Of a stretch of DNA of 13,730 nucleotides, positions 1-6,232 are shown one piece after another. The position numbers and the translations under genes were made by a program. Each line of letters starts with the position of its first letter. Position 1 is the first letter of the stretch. Source of the stretch: an uncultured Ruminococcus sp. (GTDB lineage Bacteria > Bacillota > Clostridia > Oscillospirales > Ruminococcaceae); NCBI GenBank assembly GCA_947174965.1, contig CAMWKY010000022.1, forward strand, positions 1 through 13,730, read 5' to 3'. The notes beneath the pieces are model-generated. The model saw only the letters and a program-made list of their open reading frames with translations, was not told the origin of the DNA and ran no database searches.

Positions 1-18
1 AACATAAGTTGCTTTCAT

Positions 19-107
19 GGCGTGCAGGCGTGCAAATGGCTATAAATCGGGAAATTCAGGAGTGCAGAGGGCGTGCGGAAGGCGTGCGGAAGTATACGAA
101 GGCGTGT
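19..107. repeat. Cluster of GGCGTGC repeats
   Basis: The plus strand carries GGCGTGC at 19-25, 27-33, 70-76 and 81-87, a variant GGCGTGT at 101-107 touching the topoisomerase stop codon, and a degenerate GGAGTGC at 59-65. The copies at 70-80 and 81-91 form an exact 11-base tandem (GGCGTGCGGAA). The stretch is clearly richer in G+C than its surroundings. It lies between the topoisomerase gene and whatever follows past the left edge. Confidence 0.6.
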
Positions 108-2077
108 TAACTTATATCGGCAAGTTCAAGATAATCTGCGCCGTATTGTGAAATATAGTCTTTTCTGCCCTGCAAATCGTCTCCTAAAAGCATCTCAAAA
201 ACTGCTGATGATTCCTTTATATCGTCCGCTGTAACCCTGATAAGACGGCGTGTGTCGGGATTCATGGTAGTCAGATTCATCATGTCGGGCTGGTTTTCGC
301 CGAGACCTTTTGAACGCTGGATAGTATGCTTTTTTGTGCCGATTTTCTTGATGATACGCTGTTTTTCCTGCTCTGTATACGCAAAATAAGTCTTGTCCTT
401 TGTGTTGATTTCAAAAAGCGGAGATTCAGCGATATACACAAATCCCTGCTCAATAAGTGTGGGAGTGAGCCTGTAGAGCATTGTGAGAATAAGCGTGCGT
501 ATCTGAAAGCCGTCAACGTCCGCATCAGTGCATATAACAATCTTATTCCACCTGAAATTATTTATATCAAACTCTGAAATCTGCTTGTTTCGTGAGTTCA
601 CCTCAACTCCGCACCCGAAAATCTTAATCAGGTTGGTTATAATCTCACTCTTGAAAATTTTCGTGTATTCAGCTTTAAGGCAGTTCAGAATCTTGCCACG
701 AACTGGTATAACCGCCTGAAATTCGGGGTCACGTGCAAGCTTGACCGAGCCGAGCGCAGAATCGCCCTCAACTATATACAGCTCACGCCTTGAAACATCT
801 TTTGTACGGCAGTCCACGAACTTGTCAACCATGTTCGCAAGGTCGATTGTACCCGAAAGCTTCTTTTTCATGTTGAGACGTGTTTTTTCTGCATTTTCAC
901 GGCTTCGCTTGTTAAGTAGTATCTGCTCCGAGATGCGTTTTGCTTCGTCGGGATTCTCAATGAAGTATATTTCAAGCTGGTGACGGAGAAAATCTGTCAT
1001 TGCTTCACGGATAAATTTGTTTGTGATAGCCTTTTTCGTCTGATTTGCATAGGAAGTCTGCGTTGAAAATGACGACGAAACAAGCACAAGGCACTCATCA
1101 ACATCTTCGTATTTTATCTTGCTCTCATTTTTCTGATAGCCGTTCACCGACTTGATATACGTATCAATCTGCGCCGTGAAAGCACGTTTTACCGCTTCTT
1201 CAGGTGAGCCACCGTGTTCGAGGAAGCTGGAGTTATGATAGTATTCCGCAAGCTTGACCTTGTTTGAGAACGTAAGTGCAACATCAAGCTTAACCTTATA
1301 TTCAGGCTTGTCCTCTCTGTCCCTGCCGAACTTTTCAGCCGTCCAGTGCTGTACCGATACAAGTGCATTATCCCCCGAAATCTCCGTAACATAGTCGGTT
1401 ATGCCGTTTTCGTAGATAAATTCAGTTTCTGTAAATCCACCTGCTTCATTCTCCGAGCGTAATACAAATAGTATATTAGGATTCACAACTGCCTGACGTT
1501 TCAGAACGTCAAAGAAAAATGCGTCATCAATATTTATATCCGTGAATACTTCCAAATCAGGTCGCCACAATGTTTTTGTACCCGTCTGCTTCTTTGCACA
1601 CGGAGTTTTCTGCAATCCGCCTACATTCTCACCCTTTTCAAAGTGCAGATTGTACTTGAATCCGTCACGGATAACCTCAACGTCCATAAATTCAGATGCA
1701 CATTGCGTTGCGCAAAGTCCGAGACCGTTCAGACCGAGCGAGAACTCATAGTCGCCCTCATTATACTTACCGCCTGCATACAGTTCGCAGTAAACAAGCT
1801 CCCAGTTATAGCACTGCTCCACGGAGTTATAGTCAACAGGACAGCCACGTCCGAAGTCCTCAACTTCAATGCGGTTGTCTCTGTAGTGAGTTATGATAAT
1901 CTTATTTCCATATCCTGCCCTTGCTTCGTCGATAGAGTTCGAGATAATCTCAAAAACGGAGTGTTCGCAACCTCCAAGACCGTCCGAGCCGAATATAACA
2001 GCAGGTCGCTTTCTTACTCTGTCCGCACCTTTCAAGGCGGTTATACTTTCATTTCCGTAATTTTTCTTTTTTGGCAT
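107..2077 (-). CDS. Divergent type IIA topoisomerase ATPase subunit (GyrB/ParE family)
   Basis: Predicted B subunit of a type II DNA topoisomerase, which binds ATP and acts with an A subunit to pass DNA strands; cytoplasmic. The 656-residue protein has a GHKL ATPase fold: EIISNSIDEA (residues 43-52, with E43 and N47), EDFGRGCPV (73-81) and the ATP-lid loop LGLNGLG (114-120). A transducer region follows, then a TOPRIM domain with EGDSA (437-441), VRGKILN (459-465), DADVDG (518-523) and SKGLGE (589-594). Length matches ParE/short GyrB. I chose the ATG at 2077 because GGAG lies 8 bases upstream; TTG at 2098 and two in-frame ATGs between would add up to 7 residues. Several signature positions differ from housekeeping GyrB (PAVIFG instead of PGMYIG, EDFGRG instead of DDGRG), so it looks like a paralogue, not the main gyrase. 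The partner A subunit is expected just past the left edge (inference). Confidence 0.9.
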   Translation of the reverse strand: MPKKKNYGNESITALKGADRVRKRPAVIFGSDGLGGCEHSVFEIISNSIDEARAGYGNKIIITHYRDNRIEVEDFGRGCPVDYNSVEQCYNWELVYCELYAGGKYNEGDYEFSLGLNGLGLCATQCASEFMDVEVIRDGFKYNLHFEKGENVGGLQKTPCAKKQTGTKTLWRPDLEVFTDINIDDAFFFDVLKRQAVVNPNILFVLRSENEAGGFTETEFIYENGITDYVTEISGDNALVSVQHWTAEKFGRDREDKPEYKVKLDVALTFSNKVKLAEYYHNSSFLEHGGSPEEAVKRAFTAQIDTYIKSVNGYQKNESKIKYEDVDECLVLVSSSFSTQTSYANQTKKAITNKFIREAMTDFLRHQLEIYFIENPDEAKRISEQILLNKRSRENAEKTRLNMKKKLSGTIDLANMVDKFVDCRTKDVSRRELYIVEGDSALGSVKLARDPEFQAVIPVRGKILNCLKAEYTKIFKSEIITNLIKIFGCGVEVNSRNKQISEFDINNFRWNKIVICTDADVDGFQIRTLILTMLYRLTPTLIEQGFVYIAESPLFEINTKDKTYFAYTEQEKQRIIKKIGTKKHTIQRSKGLGENQPDMMNLTTMNPDTRRLIRVTADDIKESSAVFEMLLGDDLQGRKDYISQYGADYLELADIS

Positions 2078-2112
2078 TTTTTTCATCTCCATAAACAAAA
2101 GTTCGCCTAAAT

Positions 2113-2141
2113 ATTATACCACAAACAAAATCATTTTGCAA
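2113..2141 (-). promoter_or_regulatory. SigA-type promoter of the topoisomerase subunit gene
   Basis: On the minus strand TTGCAA (2136-2141) is separated by exactly 17 bases from TATAAT (2113-2118). The bases TGG immediately before the -10 make it an extended -10. Transcription would begin near 2106, leaving a leader of about 30 bases before the chosen ATG. It sits directly after the terminator of the preceding gene pair, so the topoisomerase gene starts its own transcription unit. Confidence 0.8.
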
Positions 2142-2151
2142 GGGGTTTCAC

Positions 2152-2187
2152 AAAAAAAACTGCCCTTGATTATATAAACCAAAGGCA
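2152..2187 (-). terminator. Intrinsic terminator after the GGGtGRT gene
   Basis: On the minus strand the arms TGCCTTTGG and TCAAGGGCA (2179-2187 and 2161-2169) form a 9-bp stem that includes two G-U pairs, around a short AT-rich loop. A G and eight U residues follow. It lies about 20 bases after the stop codon at 2208 and closes the two-gene unit. Confidence 0.88.
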
Positions 2188-2207
2188 ATTTTATATGTTG
2201 TAAGATA

Positions 2208-3206
2208 TTACTTCATAGCTTCCTCAACAGCAACTGCACAAGCAACTGTTGCACCAACCATTGGATTGTTACCCATACCGATAAGACCCATCATTTCAAC
2301 GTGAGCCGGAACAGAAGATGAGCCGGCAAACTGTGCGTCAGAGTGCATACGACCCATTGTATCTGTCATGCCGTATGAAGCAGGACCAGCAGCCATGTTG
2401 TCAGGGTGAAGTGTACGACCTGTGCCGCCGCCTGATGCAACAGAGAAGTATTTTTTACCTGCATCTGTACGCTCTTTCTTGTATGTACCTGCAACGGGGT
2501 GCTGGAAACGTGTCGGGTTGGTTGAGTTACCAGTGATAGAAACGTCAACGTTCTCTTTCCACATGATAGCAACGCCCTCTGTTACGTCGTTTGCACCGTA
2601 GCAGTTTACTTTTGCACGAAGTCCGTCTGAATATGCCTTGCGGAAAACTTCCTTTACTTCGCCTGTATAGTAGTCCATTTCTGTTTCTACGTATGTAAAG
2701 CCGTTGATTCTTGCAATAATCTGTGCAGCATCTTTTCCGAGACCGTTGAGTATAACACGGAGTGGCTTCTGACGTACTTTGTTAGCCTTTTCAGCGATAC
2801 CGATTGCACCCTCTGCGGCTGCGAATGATTCGTGTCCAGCAAGGAATGCAAAGCACTCTGTTTCTTCCTCAAGGAGCATTTTTCCGAGATTACCGTGACC
2901 GAGACCAACTTTTCTCTGGTCTGCAACAGAGCCGGGAATACAGAAAGCCTGAAGTCCTTCGCCGATTGCAGCAGCTGCTTCAGATGCCTTTACACAGCCT
3001 TTTTTGATTGCGATTGCACAACCAACAGTATATGCCCATTTTGCATTTTCAAAGCAGATTGGCTGAATACCCTCAACAAGCTTATAGATGTCAAGACCTT
3101 TTTCCTTGCAAACGTCAGCACATTCTTCAATTGTATTGATACCGTATTTATTGATTACTTCAAGAATCTGCTTTTCACGTCTCTCATATGATTCAAATAA
3201 AGCCAT
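2208..3206 (-). CDS. GGGtGRT protein (function unknown)
   Basis: Member of the conserved family named for its GGGtGRT motif, found mainly in anaerobic Firmicutes; no biochemical role is known to me. The motif is at residues 259-265 (GGGTGRT) of 332, inside a Gly/Ser-rich stretch. Other visible features are GLGHGNLGKM (101-110), NGLGKDAAQIIARINGF (154-170), TGNSTNPTRFQHPVAGT (225-241) and a C-terminal glycine-rich GLIGMGNNPMVG (307-318). There is no signal peptide, and the C-terminal hydrophobic stretch is too Ala/Gly-rich to call a membrane segment. AAGGAGG sits 9 bases before the ATG and overlaps the stop of the upstream NifU-like gene (14-base gap), so the two are almost certainly co-translated. 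The glycine loops could bind a nucleotide or phosphate, but that is inference. Confidence 0.9.
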   Translation of the reverse strand: MALFESYERREKQILEVINKYGINTIEECADVCKEKGLDIYKLVEGIQPICFENAKWAYTVGCAIAIKKGCVKASEAAAAIGEGLQAFCIPGSVADQRKVGLGHGNLGKMLLEEETECFAFLAGHESFAAAEGAIGIAEKANKVRQKPLRVILNGLGKDAAQIIARINGFTYVETEMDYYTGEVKEVFRKAYSDGLRAKVNCYGANDVTEGVAIMWKENVDVSITGNSTNPTRFQHPVAGTYKKERTDAGKKYFSVASGGGTGRTLHPDNMAAGPASYGMTDTMGRMHSDAQFAGSSSVPAHVEMMGLIGMGNNPMVGATVACAVAVEEAMK

Positions 3207-3220
3207 TTCAAAAGTCCTCC

Positions 3221-3913
3221 TTATTCTTTACGTGGGTCAACAATCTTTACAGCATCAGCAACTCTGCCGTATTGACCTTGTGCCTTTTCAAAAGCAGTGT
3301 TAGCATCGTCTCCAGCCTTGATGAAGTCCATCATCTTGCCGAAGTTAACGAACTTATAGCCGATAATTTCGTTGTCCTCATTAAGAGCAAGACCAGTAAC
3401 ATAGCCGTCTGTCATTTCGAGATAGCGAGGACCTTTAGCGAGTGTGCCGTACATTGTGCCGACCTGTGAGCGAAGTCCTTTACCTAAATCTTCGAGACCT
3501 GCGCCGACAACAAGTCCGCCCTCTGAAAATGCAGACTGTGAACGACCGTAAACAATCTGCAAGAAAAGTTCTCTCATAGCTGTATTGATAGCATCACATA
3601 CGAGGTCTGTATTGAGTGCTTCGAGAACAGTTCTGCCCGGGAGAATTTCAGAAGCCATAGCTGCGGAATGTGTCATACCAGAACAGCCAATAGTTTCAAC
3701 GAGAGCTTCCTGAATAACGCCCTCTTTAACATTAAGTGTAAGTTTACAAGTACCCTGCTGTGGAGCGCACCAGCCAATACCGTGTGTAAAGCCTGAAATA
3801 TCCTTGATTTCTTTAGCCTTTACCCATTTAGCTTCCTCCGGAATAGGAGCTGCACCGTGAGCAACGCCTTGAGCAATCGGACACATTGTTTCAACTTCGT
3901 GAGAATAAATCAT
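3221..3913 (-). CDS. NifU-like iron-sulfur scaffold-type protein paired with GGGtGRT
   Basis: A 230-residue cytoplasmic protein resembling the N-terminal domain of NifU/IscU scaffolds, on which Fe-S clusters are built. The clearest match is ETIGCSGMTHSAAMASEILPG (73-93), which corresponds to the GC-x-A-x-x-S-S segment and following Gly of NifU. Cysteines C11, C49, C56, C77 and C106 are candidate ligands. The C-terminal half (from about 120) is not NifU-like and is family-specific. AAAGGAG lies 9 bases before the ATG, and a separate promoter precedes it. The invariable-looking partner is the GGGtGRT gene 14 bases downstream; annotated relatives are usually called 'iron-sulfur cluster assembly scaffold protein'. 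No cysteine desulfurase lies nearby, so a general ISC/SUF role is doubtful; a dedicated function with the GGGtGRT protein seems likelier (inference). Confidence 0.82.
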   Translation of the reverse strand: MIYSHEVETMCPIAQGVAHGAAPIPEEAKWVKAKEIKDISGFTHGIGWCAPQQGTCKLTLNVKEGVIQEALVETIGCSGMTHSAAMASEILPGRTVLEALNTDLVCDAINTAMRELFLQIVYGRSQSAFSEGGLVVGAGLEDLGKGLRSQVGTMYGTLAKGPRYLEMTDGYVTGLALNEDNEIIGYKFVNFGKMMDFIKAGDDANTAFEKAQGQYGRVADAVKIVDPRKE

Positions 3914-3962
3914 TTTTGATACTCCTTTCAGATATTAGGACAAAAGTCCCGCATACAATAAT

Positions 3963-3991
3963 ATTATACAACATTTTAGTGCTTTAATCAA
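3963..3991 (-). promoter_or_regulatory. Promoter of the NifU-like/GGGtGRT unit
   Basis: TTGATT (3986-3991) and TATAAT (3963-3968) on the minus strand are separated by 17 bases. Transcription from about 3956 would give a leader of roughly 43 bases. The leader carries a small GGAC-TTTT-GTCC hairpin (3938-3949) close to its 5' end, which may protect the transcript. Confidence 0.75.
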
Positions 3992-4013
3992 GTGTTTTTG
4001 ACTAATAAATACA

Positions 4014-4037
4014 CAAAAAAAGTTATACTGTACTAAC
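4014..4037 (-). terminator. Possible weak terminator after the LUD gene
   Basis: Just after the TGA at 4040, the arms GTTA and TAAC (4034-4037 and 4022-4025) flank an 8-base loop and are followed by seven U residues. The stem is only 4 bp and A/U-rich, so its strength is doubtful. It is the only terminator-like element before the next promoter. Confidence 0.3.
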
Positions 4038-4039
4038 AA

Positions 4040-4708
4040 TCAATATCCTAATTCTTCGCCGACAATAATAACCTTTATTCTGTCCTTGTGACGTTGTTTT
4101 GCGGAGATAAGATAGTTACAGCAGATTCTTGCGTCACTTGAACAGCCGTCGTAAATCTGTCGGTCGGGCTTATTCATGGAAACGCACTCCCCCGTCTCTG
4201 CACAGTATGTTTTGCAGTCCAGTCGCACGCAGTTAGGCGGTGCGGATTCCGTCTTTACACGCATTTCAGCCTGTTCAAGATTTTTCACAATCTTGTTGTA
4301 GCCTGCAATGATGATAACGCTTTCAGGACCGTATGCAATTGCAGAAATTCTGTTGCTGTTGCCGTCTACGTTGTAAAGTATGCCGTCCTCTGTTATGGCA
4401 TTTGCACTTGAAATATACACGTCTGCAAAGAAAGATTTTCTGTAGAAGTCCTTGATTTCTTCAGGTAGAACTTTTGTTCTGTCCATGTAGTTGTATTCGG
4501 GTGATGCGATAAGTTCGTTGATACCACATTCCACCATAGAAACAGTACCGCCGTGAGTTATAACGTCGCCCTCTTTAAGCAGAGATTTTACAATATCCCT
4601 GACATCTTCTTTAGTGGGTGCATAGTAGAACTGCATATTATTTTTCATGAGATTTTCACCTGTTCTGCGGATTCTTTTCTCAATTACAGCTTTTTTATTT
4701 TCGTCCAT
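4040..4708 (-). CDS. Stand-alone LUD-domain protein (LutC/YkgG-like, DUF162)
   Basis: LUD-domain protein of 222 residues. The domain is best known from LutB/LutC, subunits of the lactate oxidation complex, but stand-alone clostridial members have no assigned reaction. Visible family motifs are HGGTVSMVECGI (52-63), SANAITEDGILYNVDGN (101-117, the 'AIa.dG.l' motif) and GPESVIIIAGYNKIV (127-141). The tail is Cys-rich (C160, C165, C169, C175, C189, C196, C197) and could hold an Fe-S cluster or metal (inference). I chose the ATG at 4708 because AAGGAAG lies 8 bases upstream; a GTG three codons earlier (4717) abuts the ribosome site and is unlikely. No lutA or lutB homologue is in the window. The gene follows an AIM24 gene but is separated from it by a terminator-like hairpin; no separate promoter is obvious. 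Confidence 0.85.
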   Translation of the reverse strand: MDENKKAVIEKRIRRTGENLMKNNMQFYYAPTKEDVRDIVKSLLKEGDVITHGGTVSMVECGINELIASPEYNYMDRTKVLPEEIKDFYRKSFFADVYISSANAITEDGILYNVDGNSNRISAIAYGPESVIIIAGYNKIVKNLEQAEMRVKTESAPPNCVRLDCKTYCAETGECVSMNKPDRQIYDGCSSDARICCNYLISAKQRHKDRIKVIIVGEELGY

Positions 4709-4725
4709 GTAAAACACTTCCTTTT

Positions 4726-4758
4726 AAAAATAATGCGGAGCTTTCAGTAACTCCGCAT
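4726..4758 (-). terminator. Terminator-like hairpin between the AIM24 and LUD genes
   Basis: A perfect 8-bp stem on the minus strand, ATGCGGAG and CTCCGCAT (4751-4758 and 4733-4740), has a 10-base loop and is followed by TATTTTT. The U-tract ends directly at the ribosome site of the LUD gene. It should stop much of the hpf-AIM24 transcript and could also limit translation of the LUD gene on read-through RNA. Confidence 0.8.
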
Positions 4759-4763
4759 ATAGT

Positions 4764-5531
4764 TTATGTTGATGCGACAAGAATACGTCCTGTACCTCTG
4801 TAGACGTTCACAAGTCCTTCACCCGATACAGCAGAGCCGATAAGTCCTTTCATGGAGCGTTCTACAGTAAAATTAAGACTGCCAGACCATGCAATCGCCA
4901 TATTTCCGTCGATTTTCACCGTATCATTGTTAAGGTCGATTGTGATGAGTTCATTTCGTGGAACACGGGATTCAAGTGCGACAATGCCCTTGCCTGAAAT
5001 CATGGTGTTGAACAGTCCCTCACCGCCAGCTATTGCACTGCTAAGGTTATTTCTTGCAACTACACGCAATTCAGCAGTCGTTTCACAACTCAAAAACAAG
5101 CCGTCGTCAATAACCATGCTTCCTCCCCATTCTGCCAAATCTTCAAGGAGTATGAATTTCCACGTAGGCTCAAGAATGAGTACGCCCTCACCTGAATATT
5201 TTGGCTTTACAGCTGATTCGCCCGTGACTTTTGAGCCGATAAGACCTTTCATAAATCCGCCCACACCGCCTGTATTTGCATCACTTACGACATTTCCTAA
5301 CATCATCTGCATTGCGCCAGCCTGTATGATTACGCTGTGCTGTGCATCAAGAGATACTAAAACTTGTCTTTTTTTGATGCCCTGTTTTGCACGGAAATAA
5401 GCATCAGACGGACTTATCGCACTGTAACCCGAAAGTCTGTTGTATTCAAGAATACTGTAACAGCCCTTACTGTCGGTTATCTGTCGTGACATCAGACTGT
5501 CGGACGTGCATAAATCTGTATCAATTGACAT
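4764..5531 (-). CDS. AIM24-family protein
   Basis: A 255-residue AIM24-family protein (named after yeast mitochondrial Aim24; the bacterial role is unknown). The fold is a beta-sandwich of two similar halves, and the sequence shows this directly: GFMKGLIGSKVTGES (92-106) and RSMKGLIGSAVSGEG (225-239) are near-copies. Other typical stretches are AGAMQMMLGN (71-80), SGEGVLILEP (113-122), GGEGLFNTMISGKG (169-182) and SGEGLVNVYRGTGRILV (236-252). There is no signal peptide or membrane helix, so it is probably cytoplasmic or peripheral. The ATG at 5531 has AAGGTGG 8 bases upstream and is 28 bases after the hpf stop, which indicates a shared transcript. Bacterial AIM24 genes are often annotated TIGR00266. 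A link to ribosome hibernation or membrane stress is suggested only by the neighbour. Confidence 0.85.
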   Translation of the reverse strand: MSIDTDLCTSDSLMSRQITDSKGCYSILEYNRLSGYSAISPSDAYFRAKQGIKKRQVLVSLDAQHSVIIQAGAMQMMLGNVVSDANTGGVGGFMKGLIGSKVTGESAVKPKYSGEGVLILEPTWKFILLEDLAEWGGSMVIDDGLFLSCETTAELRVVARNNLSSAIAGGEGLFNTMISGKGIVALESRVPRNELITIDLNNDTVKIDGNMAIAWSGSLNFTVERSMKGLIGSAVSGEGLVNVYRGTGRILVAST

Positions 5532-5559
5532 CTAAAACACCACCTTATTTCTGCATAAA

Positions 5560-6087
5560 TCAGTCGTTGTCAGGTTCAAGAAGTGCATAATTTCCGTCGT
5601 CACGCTTATAGACAACATTTATTTTGCCTGTCTTTGCATTAAGGAACATAAAGAAAGTATGGCTAAGAAGATTCATCTGCAAAATAGCTTCCTCAATATC
5701 CATCGGGCGCAGTTTGAACTTCTTTTCCTTGATAACTTCGTACTGTGAAATATCCTCAACAGGTTCAGCAAATGACTCTTTGAAAGCTGAATCCTTAAGT
5801 TTCTTCTCAACTTTTGTCTTGTTTTTGCGGATTTGTCTGATAATCTTGTCTATTGCGTCATCAAGAGCAACATTTTTATCAACGGCTGAACGCTCTGCAC
5901 GGAAAATAATGCTGTTGTATCTTACAGTAAGTTCGATTACAATCTGATTTCTGATTTCAGACATGACAATCTTTGCATCAGCATCATCACCGAAAAACTT
6001 GCTTAATTTAGAATCAATCTTTGACTCTGCATACTCTGTGAAATTCTGTGGTACTTGCATTTTCTTTGCGGAAATAGTTGTTTTCAT
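5560..6087 (-). CDS. hpf: Long-form ribosome hibernation promoting factor
   Basis: Long HPF binds the 30S subunit near the decoding centre and, through its C-terminal domain, pairs two 70S ribosomes into inactive 100S dimers in stationary phase or under stress. The 175-residue protein has the S30AE domain at about 1-95 and a charged linker (90-115). The signature dimerisation domain runs from about 118 to 172: KEKKFKLRPMDIEEAILQMN (120-139) leads into a LLSHTFFMFLN core and VVYKRDDGNYALLEP (158-172). Length is typical of the long form (170-190). AAAGGAGG lies 8 bases before the ATG at 6087, and an extended -10 promoter lies about 50 bases upstream. An AIM24 gene follows after 28 bases. Confidence 0.95.
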   Translation of the reverse strand: MKTTISAKKMQVPQNFTEYAESKIDSKLSKFFGDDADAKIVMSEIRNQIVIELTVRYNSIIFRAERSAVDKNVALDDAIDKIIRQIRKNKTKVEKKLKDSAFKESFAEPVEDISQYEVIKEKKFKLRPMDIEEAILQMNLLSHTFFMFLNAKTGKINVVYKRDDGNYALLEPDND

Positions 6088-6138
6088 TTATAAGTCCTCC
6101 TTTAAACTTCCTGAATCAGAAAGTTATTTCATAGTTAT

Positions 6139-6167
6139 ATTATACCATAATATTTCAGATATTACAA
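6139..6167 (-). promoter_or_regulatory. Promoter of hpf
   Basis: On the minus strand TTGTAA (6162-6167) and TATAAT (6139-6144) are 17 bases apart, with TGG directly before the -10 (extended -10). The predicted start near 6132 leaves a leader of about 45 bases. I saw no clear alternative-sigma or stringent-control element, although the -10 proximal region is very AT-rich. Confidence 0.75.
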
Positions 6168-6232
6168 GTACATTTTGTCAACTTTGTATAGTTTGTACAT
6201 TTGCAACAGCATATTTTGGTAAAAATAACAAA

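Noticed and set aside
1..18. A possible start (ATGAAAGCAACT) of the next gene on the minus strand at the left edge
   Set aside because: No ribosome-binding site precedes it and only six codons are visible, so it cannot be told from chance.
1643..2110. Plus-strand open frame of 155 codons opposite the topoisomerase gene
   Set aside because: It lies wholly antisense to a gene with clear GyrB/ParE motifs, has no recognisable domain and no ribosome site.
4852..5400. Plus-strand open frame of 182 codons opposite the AIM24 gene
   Set aside because: Antisense shadow of a well-supported family member; low-complexity Ser/Pro content with no motif.
6176..6181. A perfect TTGACA upstream of hpf
   Set aside because: The nearest TATAAT is 31 bases away, too far; TTGTAA at 6162-6167 has the correct 17-base spacing.
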